From assembly GCA_014189435.1 (NCBI GenBank), contig CP050293.1, positions 5,089,001 through 5,153,000 on the forward strand: DNA of 64,000 bases. The letters run 5' to 3'. The translations under genes and the position numbers were made by a program. Shown in pieces: positions 51,762 to 60,481 of this stretch. The stretch's first letter is position 1. Each line of letters opens with the position of its first letter. The notes under the pieces are model-generated. The model did no database searches and had not been told where the DNA came from. It saw only the letters and a program-made list of their open reading frames with translations. The DNA comes from Mesorhizobium loti. GTDB taxonomy: Bacteria; Pseudomonadota; Alphaproteobacteria; Rhizobiales; Rhizobiaceae.

Positions 51762-53915
51762 ATGGGGTTGAGTGCATATCGTGCGGCGCGTCGGCGAAGC
51801 CGGGCCCAGGGCCTCATGGTCGCATCGCTTTCGACCCTGCTTTGCACCCAGGCCCTTGCGCAGGAAACCACGACCGAACTCAACCCGATCAATGTCGAGG
51901 GACACAGCGACAGCCCGGTCGGACCGGATGACGGCTACATCGCCAAGAACACCACCACCGGCTCGAAGACCGACACGCCGCTGAAGGAAATTCCGCGGTC
52001 GATTTCGGTGGTGACCCGCAAGCAACTCGACGACCGCCAGCCGGGGCAGCTTGAGGACGCCTTGTCCTATCTTGCCGGAGTCACCATTTCGCCATGGGGC
52101 ATCGACGATCGCTTCGACCAATGCCTGATCCGTGGGTTTGACCTCTGCACCTCGGCGATCTACCGCGACGGGCTGCCGCAGAAGGTGATCGATTTCTCAG
52201 GCTTCAAGATCGAGCCCTACGGGCTGGAGCGAATCGAGGTGCTGAAGGGACCGTCCTCGGTGCTCTACGGCGAGAACGAGGCTGGCGGCATGGTCAATGC
52301 CGTCACCAAGCGGCCGACCGACAAGCCGATCTATGACGGCTTCCTCAGCTATGGCAGCTTCAACACGGTCGAGGCCGGGCTGGATATCGGTGGCCCGATC
52401 GACGATGCCGGCGTGTGGTCCTACCGGCTGACCGGTCTGGTTCGCAACGGTGAGCTCGAAACCGACTATTCCCGCAACGATCGCATTTTCGTCGCGCCGG
52501 CGCTCAAGTGGCAGCCGGATGCGCAGACCTCGCTGACCATCCTGGCCAACTACCAGTGGGACAGGCTGACGCCGATTCAGTTCCTGCCGGCGCAGTACGG
52601 CAATCTGCCGCGCAATTTCTTCACCGGCTCGCCCGACTTCGACCGTTTCGATGCCAATCATGGTTCGATCGGCTACCAGTTCAGCCATGAGTTCGACGAC
52701 CATTGGACGGTGCGGCAGAACCTGCGCTACTCGCAGCAGGACACCGACTACCGGCAGCTCTACTATGGCCATTGGCTTGGCGGCGCGGACATGATCGACG
52801 ACCATACGATGTCGCGCACCCTGTTCACGGTGGACGAGACCGCAAGGCTGTTCAACGTCGACAACCAGGCCGAATACAAGGCTGACTTCGGCGCGGTCGA
52901 AAACAAGCTGTTGTTCGGTCTCGACTACAGCAGGCAGTCGGTCGACGGGCGCAATGGCTACGGCGAGGGTCCGCCGCTGGACACCCAGAACCCGGACTAT
53001 TCGATCCCAGTCACGCCGCCGAGCCTCATCATCACGGATCGCGTGGAGACGATCGGGCGGGTCGGTCTCTATGCACAAAACCAGTCCAAGATCGCCGACC
53101 ACTGGGTCCTGACTGTCGGTGGCCGGCAGGCCTGGATCGACCACACCAATTTCGACCGACTCGGCACAGGCAGCTACGATCAAAAGGACCATGCCTTCAC
53201 CGGCAATATCGGCATCGGCTATCTCTTCGACAACGGGCTGACGCCTTACGCCAGCTATGCCGAATCCTTCACCACCAATATCGGCCCGACCCAGTCCGGA
53301 GACGCGCTGCTGCCTTCGCTGGGGAAGCAGTACGAAGTCGGCGTGAAATACGAGCCGACCTTCTTCCCCGGCTTCATCACCGCTTCGCTGTTCGACCTGC
53401 GCAAGACCAATGTGCCGACGGCGGCAGCCAATCCCGTCTACCAGGTCCAGACCGGAGAAGTCCGCCATCGTGGCCTGGAGATCGAGGCCAACGCAGATCT
53501 GGCTTCCGGCCTCAGCATGACGGCGGCCTACACCTATCTCGACGCCGAGATAACCAGCGATGCCGCCGCCATCATCGGCAACCGCCCGGCCAGGGTGCCG
53601 GAACACCAGGCATCGTTGTGGGCCAACTATGAGGTTGGCAGCGGCGTCCTTGAGGGCCTGAGCGTCGGCGCCGGTGTGCGCTATATCGGCGCCAGCTTCG
53701 GCGACAATGCAAACACAGTGAACGTGCCTGGCCATACGCTGGTCGACGCGGCATTGCGCTACAAGAAGAATGGCTGGCAGGCGGCGCTCAATGTCTCCAA
53801 CCTGTTCGACAAGACCTACTATTCGACCTGCTATGAGGCCGGCAGTAACAAAGACCTCAGCTGCATCTATGGCGAAGGCCGTGTCATCAAGGGCAGCCTC
53901 AGCATGAAGTTCTGA
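51762..53915 (+). CDS. TonB-dependent siderophore receptor
   Basis: An outer-membrane receptor of about 717 residues. A signal peptide ends TQALAQ before ETTTEL; a TonB-box-like ELNPINVEG follows; the plug domain spans roughly 60-200 (EIPRSISVVTRKQLDD, GPSSVLYGENEAGGMVN); the rest is the beta barrel and the last residue is Phe, as required for barrel assembly. It belongs to the FhuA/FpvA group, which points to a hydroxamate-like or mixed siderophore. The ATG at 51762 has GAGGGG eight bases upstream; ATG 51747 is the alternative. Likely iron-regulated through the two boxes upstream. Confidence 0.93.
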   Translation: MGLSAYRAARRRSRAQGLMVASLSTLLCTQALAQETTTELNPINVEGHSDSPVGPDDGYIAKNTTTGSKTDTPLKEIPRSISVVTRKQLDDRQPGQLEDALSYLAGVTISPWGIDDRFDQCLIRGFDLCTSAIYRDGLPQKVIDFSGFKIEPYGLERIEVLKGPSSVLYGENEAGGMVNAVTKRPTDKPIYDGFLSYGSFNTVEAGLDIGGPIDDAGVWSYRLTGLVRNGELETDYSRNDRIFVAPALKWQPDAQTSLTILANYQWDRLTPIQFLPAQYGNLPRNFFTGSPDFDRFDANHGSIGYQFSHEFDDHWTVRQNLRYSQQDTDYRQLYYGHWLGGADMIDDHTMSRTLFTVDETARLFNVDNQAEYKADFGAVENKLLFGLDYSRQSVDGRNGYGEGPPLDTQNPDYSIPVTPPSLIITDRVETIGRVGLYAQNQSKIADHWVLTVGGRQAWIDHTNFDRLGTGSYDQKDHAFTGNIGIGYLFDNGLTPYASYAESFTTNIGPTQSGDALLPSLGKQYEVGVKYEPTFFPGFITASLFDLRKTNVPTAAANPVYQVQTGEVRHRGLEIEANADLASGLSMTAAYTYLDAEITSDAAAIIGNRPARVPEHQASLWANYEVGSGVLEGLSVGAGVRYIGASFGDNANTVNVPGHTLVDAALRYKKNGWQAALNVSNLFDKTYYSTCYEAGSNKDLSCIYGEGRVIKGSLSMKF

Positions 53916-54356
53916 TGCATGCCGGCCAGCCCTGCCTGTGATCTGGCATGCAACAGCTGAAGCGCGCGTCGCATGGACCCGTGACGATGCGACGCGTCCA
54001 GGGCCGCGATCAGACGCGGCCGTGTTCCACATTCGCGTTGGCGGCATGGCGGTTCGGCCTTCGTCATGGTGCTGTGCGGCGTCACCCCCACCGAAAATCG
54101 TTGCTCGCGAAGCCCAATCCACATCCCGCATCATTTTTCCTCCACGAATGCATTCCATGATAGAGGGGTCCACGGTTGCCTTCGGGCAGCCGTGTCCTGG
54201 ATTGCCTGAGACCAAAAGACGACCGGGGCACGAATCAAAAAGCCGGCGGCAAGCCGCCGCCCGAAGGCGTTAGAGACCGGTCGAACGCCTCAAGGCAGCG
54301 CGATCGGGTTGCACTCGGCGAGGCTTGATGATTTGTTGCCGCTATACGGAGAACGA
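53916..54356. other. Long intergenic stretch after the siderophore receptor
   Basis: These 441 bp contain short readings on both strands with no ribosome sites and Arg/Pro/Ser-rich products; I do not accept any as a gene. The only structured element is a hairpin near 54244-54259. The last 100 bp should hold the promoter of the small membrane protein. Confidence 0.6.
54237..54259 (-). terminator. Possible minus-strand terminator
   Basis: CGGCGG (54244-54249), loop CAAG, CCGCCG (54254-54259); read on the minus strand it is followed by GC and five T (54241-54237). It could stop transcripts that run leftward past gamma-glutamyltransferase, or serve as a weak barrier. It has no T-run in the plus direction. 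Confidence 0.4.
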
Positions 54357-54704
54357 ATGATGCGAGAGCCTGCCGGTCAAGACGAATATGGGTCGACGAA
54401 CCCCTTCGATCCGGACGACCTGCCGACGTTGAACGCGATCGGTCCGAGCATGGGAAGCGGCAACGATTTCGAGAAATACGCCGTTGCCGTGATCATCGTG
54501 TTCGGCGCGCTGATCATTGGCGGGCTGATGGCCGCATCGATGGTGTTCGGGCACCGCAACGGCTTCCTGTTCGCGCTTGGCGGCGCCACGTCTGCCTGGA
54601 TATCCGGAAACGCGCTGCTGCTCGACAGGCCGCGCATCTATGCGCTGTTCGTCGGCATTGCCGCTTTGATGCTGGTTGCGTCCACCATCACACTGGTCTT
54701 GTGA
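54357..54704 (+). CDS. Small inner-membrane protein of unknown function
   Basis: A 115-residue protein starting at ATG 54357, with GGAGA just upstream; an in-frame start at 54309 adds 16 residues. After a polar N terminus of about 45 residues there are three hydrophobic segments (VAVIIVFGALIIGGLMAASM; FLFALGGATSAWISG; IYALFVGIAALMLVASTITL). No known domain is recognised. It lies alone between the siderophore locus and ggt. Confidence 0.75.
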   Translation: MMREPAGQDEYGSTNPFDPDDLPTLNAIGPSMGSGNDFEKYAVAVIIVFGALIIGGLMAASMVFGHRNGFLFALGGATSAWISGNALLLDRPRIYALFVGIAALMLVASTITLVL

Positions 54705-54791
54705 CGACCAAACCGGTTATGAGCCAATCCACTTGAGCAGTAGGCGATCAACCCGAATCGCTACGCTGCACCAAGCCTTTCCTCCGAGCCA

Positions 54792-56531
54792 TCAGTATCC
54801 GAGCGCCTCGCCAGCGGCCGCGCGGCTGTCGATAGCGCCGTTGTAGCGGGCGCCGCCGCCTTTCTCGATTTCCGCCAGGCTCTTGCCACCGACCAGGATG
54901 CCAGCCGCCTGGCCCCAGGTCTGGTCAGCGAGATTTAGGTGATACCCCATGCCGGCCAGCAGCTTTTCGGTATCAGGCGACAGCCCGAACGGCTCGATAT
55001 AAACCGTATCGGGCAGCCACTGGTGATGGATGCGCGGCGCGTCGATCGCCTCCTGGATGTTCATGCCGTGGTCGATGACGTTGACGATGGCCTCAAGCGT
55101 GATGGTGATGATGCGCGAGCCGCCGGGGCTGCCGATGACCATGAACGGCTTGCCGTCCTTGGCCACCACGGTCGGGCTCATCGATGACAGTGGCGTCTTC
55201 TTCGGCTGGATGGCGTTGGCCTCGCCCTGGACCAGGCCATAGAGGTTGGGCACGCCGGGCTTCTGGGTGAAATCGTCCATCTCGTTGTTGAGCAGGATGC
55301 CGGTGCCATCAGCCACGACGCCGGCGCCGAAGGACCCGTTCAGCGTGTAGGTGACCGCAACGGCGTTGCCGTCATCGTCGATGATCGAATAATGGGTCGT
55401 CTCCTTGCTCTCGCCAAAGCCCTTCGGCATCAGATCCTGCGACACGCCGGCCCGGAACGGGTCGATCTTGTCGCGGATGTCCTTGGCATAGGCCTTATCA
55501 AGCAGTTTCGAGACCGGATTGTCGACGAAATCGGGATCGCCGAGCGCGGAATTGCGGTCGACATAGGCGTAGCGCATCGCCTCGACCATGACATGGACCG
55601 TCTCGGCCGAACCTGCGCCGAGATAGGATAAGGGATAGCCTTCCAGCACGTTGAGGATTTCGCAGATGATGACGCCGCCGGAGCTGGGCGGCGGCGAGGA
55701 GGTGATCTCGTAGCCGCGATAGGTGCAGGTAACGGGCTTCAGCTCACGCACCGCATATTGCTCGAAATCCGGCTTGGCCAGAATGCCGCCCTTGGCGCCG
55801 CTCGCTTTGACGATGGCATCGGCGATGGCGCCTTTGTAGAAGGCATCCGGGCCCTTTTCGGAAATGGCGGCAAGCGACGCCGCGAGGTCGGGCTGGACCA
55901 GGCGCTCGCCGATGCCGTAGGGCTTGCCATCGGGCTTGAGGAAGGCGGCGGCGGCCGCAGGGTCCTTCGCCAGCCTGTCGGCGTTGCCGGCAAAAGAGGC
56001 GGCGTCGCCCTGATTGAGGATGAATCCGTCCTTGGCATAGCTGATCGCCGGCGCCATCAGATCCTGCCGGGACAATTTGCCATATTTTTCGCGGGCCATC
56101 TCCAAACCAGCCACCGAGCCCGGCACGCCGACCGCGAGATAGCCGTCAAGGCTGGCGCCCTTCACCGGGTCGCCGTCCTTGTCGAGATACATGGTCTTGG
56201 TCGCCGCCAGCGGCGCGCGCTCGCGGAAATCGAGGAAGGTCGATTTGCCGTCCTTGAAGCGAATGGTCATGAAGCCGCCGCCGCCGATATTGCCGGCATT
56301 GGGGTAGACGACGGCGAGCGCATAGCCGACGGCAACCGCGGCATCGACAGCATTGCCGCCCTTCTTCAAGACCTCGATGCCGACTTCGGACGCCAGATGC
56401 TGGGCCGTCACCACCATGCCGTGCTCGCCCTTGGCCGGCGTCGGCGATGCCGCGAAGACGCATGTCAACGGCGACAGGGCAAAGGTGATGGAAAGACTGG
56501 CGGCGATCAGTGTCCGACGGTTGAGAGGCAT
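54792..56531 (-). CDS. ggt: Gamma-glutamyltransferase
   Basis: A 579-residue periplasmic GGT that cleaves glutathione and other gamma-glutamyl compounds. A signal peptide (about 1-28, cut near VFAASP) is followed by the large subunit (VVTAQHLASEVGIEVLKKGG, then GGGGFM). The autoprocessing site, with the catalytic Thr at the start of the small subunit, is KETTHYSIIDDDGNAVAVT; the substrate-binding GSPGGSRIITI follows. The length and order are standard. It is monocistronic. Confidence 0.95.
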   Translation of the reverse strand: MPLNRRTLIAASLSITFALSPLTCVFAASPTPAKGEHGMVVTAQHLASEVGIEVLKKGGNAVDAAVAVGYALAVVYPNAGNIGGGGFMTIRFKDGKSTFLDFRERAPLAATKTMYLDKDGDPVKGASLDGYLAVGVPGSVAGLEMAREKYGKLSRQDLMAPAISYAKDGFILNQGDAASFAGNADRLAKDPAAAAAFLKPDGKPYGIGERLVQPDLAASLAAISEKGPDAFYKGAIADAIVKASGAKGGILAKPDFEQYAVRELKPVTCTYRGYEITSSPPPSSGGVIICEILNVLEGYPLSYLGAGSAETVHVMVEAMRYAYVDRNSALGDPDFVDNPVSKLLDKAYAKDIRDKIDPFRAGVSQDLMPKGFGESKETTHYSIIDDDGNAVAVTYTLNGSFGAGVVADGTGILLNNEMDDFTQKPGVPNLYGLVQGEANAIQPKKTPLSSMSPTVVAKDGKPFMVIGSPGGSRIITITLEAIVNVIDHGMNIQEAIDAPRIHHQWLPDTVYIEPFGLSPDTEKLLAGMGYHLNLADQTWGQAAGILVGGKSLAEIEKGGGARYNGAIDSRAAAGEALGY

Positions 56532-56614
56532 GGCGGTTCTCCGGGCGGGGGACGCCTAGAAGACCGTGTTGGACCGATCGAGTCCAATAACAATTGAAGG
56601 AGCGTGAGAAAGAG

Positions 56615-56763
56615 CCCCCTCACCCGGATTGCCAACCGAATTGCAAAGAGCAATTCGGGGCAATCCGACCTCTCCCCGAGGGGAGAGGAGGTCACCGACG
56701 TTGACGCGCGTCTCTTCTCCCCTCGGGGAGAAGGTGGCCGCGAAGCGGCCGGATGAGGGGGAC
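56615..56763. repeat. Palindromic mosaic element between ggt and rhaI
   Basis: A 149-bp unit framed by CCCCCTCACCCGG and CCGGATGAGGGGG. It contains a long hairpin, GGATTGCC-AA-CCGAATTGC (56626-56644), loop AAAGA, then the matching arm GCAATTCGG-GGCAATCC (56650-56666), and two short palindromes CCTCTCCCC-GA-GGGGAGAGG (56669-56688) and CTTCTCCCC-TC-GGGGAGAAG (56714-56733). It is a relative, not a copy, of the element at 40901 and lies 10 bp beyond the rhaI stop. Confidence 0.75.
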
Positions 56764-56773
56764 TGGCTCGGCC

Positions 56774-58066
56774 TCAGACAATCCCGCCGCTTCCACCGGC
56801 GACCGCAGGCCGTTCCGCCGCGACCTTGGCGCGGTAACCCGCCGCCCGATAGGCGGCAATCGGGTCGATGGCGCCGCCCGTCTTCAGACGCGCCATGGCA
56901 AGGATCGGCTCGACATCGGTGCGGTAGGCGGCTTTCAGCGTCTGCGTCGCCATCAGCGCGTCGTTGCTGTCCTGAAAACCTTCCAGCGCCTTGCGGTCGA
57001 CCAGCAGCGCCTGCGCATAGGCGCGCTGCACCTCGACCGCCGACAGCATCAGGCTTTCGATCGGGTCGGTGACGTTATGGCTCTGGTCGAGCATATGGGC
57101 CGGGTCGAAACCCTCGGCGCCGGACAGTTCGGCATCGACCAGTTCGTTGAAGACGAGGAACAGCCGGTAGGGATCGATCGAACCGGCATCGAGATCGTCG
57201 TCGCCATATTTCGAATCGTTGAAATGGAAGCCGCCGAGTTTCTTGAACTGGATCAGCCGCGAGACGATCATCTCGATGTTGACGTTGGGCGCATGGTGGC
57301 CAAGGTCGACAAGGCAGAACGCCTTGTCGCCCAACTCTTGCGCGATCATGTAGTTGGTGCCCCAGTCCTGCACGACGGTGGAATAGAAGGCCGGCTCGTA
57401 CATCTTGTGCTCGCTGAACAGCTTCCAGTCGGCGGGCAGTCCGGCATAAACCTCCTTCATGGCGTCGAGATAGCGCTCGAACGCCTTGGCGAAATTGACC
57501 TGGCCTGGAAAGTTCGAACCGTCGCCGATCCACACCGTCAGCGCCTTGGAGCCGAGCGTCTTGCCGATCTCGATGCATTCGAAATTGTGCTCGACCGCTT
57601 GCCTACGCGTGCCGGCGTCGGCATGCGACAGCGAGCCGAATTTGTAGGAGAGCTTCTGGTCCTTGGCGTCGGAAAAGGTGTTGGAGTTCATGGCGTCGAA
57701 GCCGAGGCCAAAGCGCGAGGCCGCCTGCTTCAGCCGGTTCGGGTCGGCCTTGTCCCACGGGATGTGCAGGGAAACGGTCGGCGTCGCCTGCGTCAATTGC
57801 TTGATGACGGCGCAGTCCTCGATCTTGTCGAAGATGTCGCGCGGCTCGCCGGCGCCGGGAAAGCGGGCAAAGCGCGTACCGCCGGTGCCGACGCCCCAGG
57901 ACGGGATCGCCACGGCGAATTTCTCGACCTTGTCGCGGATGGCGTCGATGGCGATGCCGCGACGGTCGAGGCGCTCGCCCAGCGAGGCGTAGTCGCGCTC
58001 GAGGTTGGCCTTGCGCGCGGCATTGTCCTTGTCGACGAGGTCGGCGGAGATGATGGATTCGGACAC
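56774..58066 (-). CDS. rhaI: L-rhamnose isomerase (rhizobial type)
   Basis: A 430-residue TIM-barrel sugar isomerase converting L-rhamnose to L-rhamnulose. The metal-binding residues lie in SEHKMYEPAF, LVDLGHHAPN and GGFHFNDSKYGDDD, as in the Pseudomonas stutzeri/rhizobial isomerases rather than E. coli RhaA. It follows rhaD on the same strand with a 126-bp gap containing a short palindromic repeat; the rhaD-rhaI pair is known from Rhizobium leguminosarum. Confidence 0.93.
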   Translation of the reverse strand: MSESIISADLVDKDNAARKANLERDYASLGERLDRRGIAIDAIRDKVEKFAVAIPSWGVGTGGTRFARFPGAGEPRDIFDKIEDCAVIKQLTQATPTVSLHIPWDKADPNRLKQAASRFGLGFDAMNSNTFSDAKDQKLSYKFGSLSHADAGTRRQAVEHNFECIEIGKTLGSKALTVWIGDGSNFPGQVNFAKAFERYLDAMKEVYAGLPADWKLFSEHKMYEPAFYSTVVQDWGTNYMIAQELGDKAFCLVDLGHHAPNVNIEMIVSRLIQFKKLGGFHFNDSKYGDDDLDAGSIDPYRLFLVFNELVDAELSGAEGFDPAHMLDQSHNVTDPIESLMLSAVEVQRAYAQALLVDRKALEGFQDSNDALMATQTLKAAYRTDVEPILAMARLKTGGAIDPIAAYRAAGYRAKVAAERPAVAGGSGGIV

Positions 58067-58164
58067 TGGCGGTTCCTCCCGATGGTGCTGCTTCAGCCAG
58101 CAGGGCCGGCGGGGTTACCCCCGCCCCGGCAAGCACTCACCGCTTCGCGGCGACTGCCTGCCGA

Positions 58165-58185
58165 CCCTCCCCACAAGGGGGAGGG
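58165..58185. repeat. Short palindromic repeat, copy 1
   Basis: CCCTCCCCACAAGGGGGAGG followed by G: the arms CCCTCCCC and GGGGGAGGG flank ACAA. The same unit recurs four times around 62352-62667. This copy is 7 bp beyond the rhaD stop and may act as a 3' hairpin. Confidence 0.85.
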
Positions 58186-58192
58186 TAAGAAA

Positions 58193-60295
58193 TTATCGCG
58201 TAAAGCTCTGAGCGTTGCCCGCGTCGACATTGATGATGTTGCCGGTGGACTTGGCCGACATGTCGGAGGCAAAGAAATAGATCGCCTCCGCGATGTCTTC
58301 CGGGAACACCGAGCGTTTCAGCATCGAACGCGAGCGGTAGTGCTCCTCCAGATCGTCGGTCGACATCTTGTAGGCTGCGGCGCGCTGTTCCTTCCACTCG
58401 CCGGTCCAGATCTTCGAGCCGCGCAGCACCGCGTCCGGGTTTACGACATTGACCCTGATCTGGGCTTCCGCGCCCTCCAGCGCCAGGCAGCGGGCGAGAT
58501 GGATCTCGGCGGCCTTGGCGGTGCAATAGGCGGCGGCGTTGGGCGAGGCGGCAAGGCCGTTCTTCGACGCGACGAAGACGATGTTGCCGCCGATCTTCTG
58601 CACCCTGAACAGCCGGAACGCTTCCCGCGAGACCAGGAAATAGCCGGTCGACAGGATGTCCATGTTCTTGTTCCACAGCGCCAGCGTCGTCTCCTCGATC
58701 GGCGCCGAGGTGGCAAGGCCAGCATTCGACACCAGAATGTCGATACCGCCGAACTCGACCGCCGTCTCGGCAAAGCCCGAGATGACCTGGTCCTCCGAGG
58801 TGACATTGATCAGCACCGGCCGGACAAAATCCTTGCCATAGGCCTTGGCCAGTTCGTCATTGGCGCTGGCCAGCGCTGCCTCGTCGATGTCGGCCAGCAC
58901 GACGCAGGCGCCTTCGCGCAGCAGGCGGTCGGCCGTGGCGCGGCCGATGCCGCCTGCGCCGCCGGTGACCAGCGCGATCTGGCCGGCAAGCGACTTCGGC
59001 TTCGGCATGCGCTGCAGCTTCAGATCCTCGAGCAGCCAGTATTCGATGTCGAAGGCTTCCTGTGCGGGCAGGCCGACATAGGACGAGACGGTCGATGCAC
59101 CGCGCATGACGTTGATGGCGTTGACGTAGAACTCACCCGAAATGCGGGCCGTCGCCTTGTCGCCGGCGAAGGTGAACATGCCGACGCCGGGCATCAGATA
59201 GACAACGGCATTTGGATCGCGGATGGCGGGCGAATCCGCATGCTTGCAGCTGTCGTAATAGGCCTGGTAGCCAACGCGATAGGCAGCCACGTCATCGGCA
59301 AGCCGCGCGATGACGGCATCGACGTCAGGCTTTGCCGGATCGAACTCGATGACCAGCGGACGGATCTTGGTGCGCAGGAAATGGTCAGGGCACGACGTGC
59401 CGAGTGCTGCCAGCGGCCGCAAATCCCTGGAGTTGACGAATTCGAGCACGGCGGCGGAATCATCGAAATGGCCCGTTTTGTGGCTCTTTTCCGAGATCAG
59501 GCCGCGGATCCTCGGCATCAGTTTTGCCGCGATGGCACGGCGCTCAGTGGCGTCGAGCGACTTGACCACTTCACCACCAAAGATCGCGAGGCCCTCGGAG
59601 CGGCGCTCGAACCATTCGATCGCCTGGTTGATCACCGAGATCGTCGTCTCGTAGCATTCCACAGGGGTGTCGCCCCAGGTGAACAGGCCGTGGCTTTCCA
59701 GAATGACGCCCTTGGCGGCGGGATGTTCGAGGCAGAATTTCTCCAGCCACAGGCCGAGTTCGAAGCCGGGGCGCTTCCAGGGCAACCAGCCTATGGCGTC
59801 GCCGAAGATCTCCTTGGTCAGCGCCTTGGAATCTTTCGCCGCGGCAATGGCAATGATGGCGTCGGGATGCATGTGGTCGACAAAAGGCCTCGGCACATAG
59901 GCATGCAGCGGCGTGTCGATCGAGGCCGCGCGCGGATTCAGATTGAACGTGCAGTGAGGCAGATACCCCACCATCTCGTCTTCGTGCTCAACGCCCCGAT
60001 ATAGGCCTTTCAGCGCGCGCAGCTTGTCCATGTAGAGCGTGGCAAAACCATCAAGCTTGATCGAAGCACTGTCGCCGCCCGATCCCTTGACCCACAGCAC
60101 TTCGACGCTCTCGCCGGTGAGCGGGTCTTTCTGCCACATCTTCGAGGACGTGTTGCCGCCGCCATAGTTGGTGACACGCTTGTCGGAGCCGAGTGTGTTC
60201 GAGCGATAGACCAGAAGTTCCGGCTCGCTCATCGTTTGAGCCTTGGCCTCATCCCACAGATTGGCGAGGCGCGCGCCGGTGCGCTTGTCGAGCAT
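58193..60295 (-). CDS. rhaD: Bifunctional rhamnulose-1-phosphate aldolase / short-chain dehydrogenase
   Basis: A 700-residue fusion. The N-terminal class II aldolase domain (to about 400) has the zinc histidines in VDHMHPDAI and ESHGLFTWGDTP; it splits rhamnulose-1-phosphate into DHAP and lactaldehyde. The C-terminal SDR domain (about 430-700) has VTGGAGGIGRA, NAGLA and YCTAKAA and can oxidise or reduce lactaldehyde. The ATG at 60295 has GGGAGGA upstream; a longer reading to 60376 lacks a site. It is divergent from rhaR, as in Rhizobium leguminosarum, and leads the rhaDI unit. Confidence 0.95.
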   Translation of the reverse strand: MLDKRTGARLANLWDEAKAQTMSEPELLVYRSNTLGSDKRVTNYGGGNTSSKMWQKDPLTGESVEVLWVKGSGGDSASIKLDGFATLYMDKLRALKGLYRGVEHEDEMVGYLPHCTFNLNPRAASIDTPLHAYVPRPFVDHMHPDAIIAIAAAKDSKALTKEIFGDAIGWLPWKRPGFELGLWLEKFCLEHPAAKGVILESHGLFTWGDTPVECYETTISVINQAIEWFERRSEGLAIFGGEVVKSLDATERRAIAAKLMPRIRGLISEKSHKTGHFDDSAAVLEFVNSRDLRPLAALGTSCPDHFLRTKIRPLVIEFDPAKPDVDAVIARLADDVAAYRVGYQAYYDSCKHADSPAIRDPNAVVYLMPGVGMFTFAGDKATARISGEFYVNAINVMRGASTVSSYVGLPAQEAFDIEYWLLEDLKLQRMPKPKSLAGQIALVTGGAGGIGRATADRLLREGACVVLADIDEAALASANDELAKAYGKDFVRPVLINVTSEDQVISGFAETAVEFGGIDILVSNAGLATSAPIEETTLALWNKNMDILSTGYFLVSREAFRLFRVQKIGGNIVFVASKNGLAASPNAAAYCTAKAAEIHLARCLALEGAEAQIRVNVVNPDAVLRGSKIWTGEWKEQRAAAYKMSTDDLEEHYRSRSMLKRSVFPEDIAEAIYFFASDMSAKSTGNIINVDAGNAQSFTR

Positions 60296-60379
60296 AGGGT
60301 ATCCTCCCGAAAGGCACGCAAACGGTGCGGCCCATTTGACCCGAATTTCCACGGAAGCGGCCAACTTGTCAATCACAAA

Positions 60380-60426
60380 CGATCAACATCGATCATACTG
60401 CACTGCACAATGAAATTATATGATCG
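60380..60426. promoter_or_regulatory. Candidate RhaR operator cluster
   Basis: CGATCA occurs at 60380-60385 and 60390-60395 and its complement TGATCG at 60421-60426, in the AT-rich gap between divergent rhaD and rhaR. A weak -35/-10 pair for rhaR (TTGACA 60434-60439, TAGATG 60458-60463, 18-bp spacer) follows. DeoR-type repressors use short, spaced repeats of this sort; the match is positional. Confidence 0.45.
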
Positions 60427-60481
60427 GAAATGATTGACACTGCGCGTTTTGGGTGCCTAGATGCTCAGGCAGGGAGGAACC

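Noticed and set aside
53938..54273. 111-codon plus-strand ORF and an 85-codon minus-strand ORF after the receptor gene
   Set aside because: No ribosome-binding sites, biased Arg/Pro/Ser composition and overlap with each other and with the receptor 3' end.
56753..60004. 1083-codon open frame antisense to rhaI and rhaD
   Set aside because: It spans two well-supported genes and their gap and encodes no recognisable domain; it is a shadow frame.
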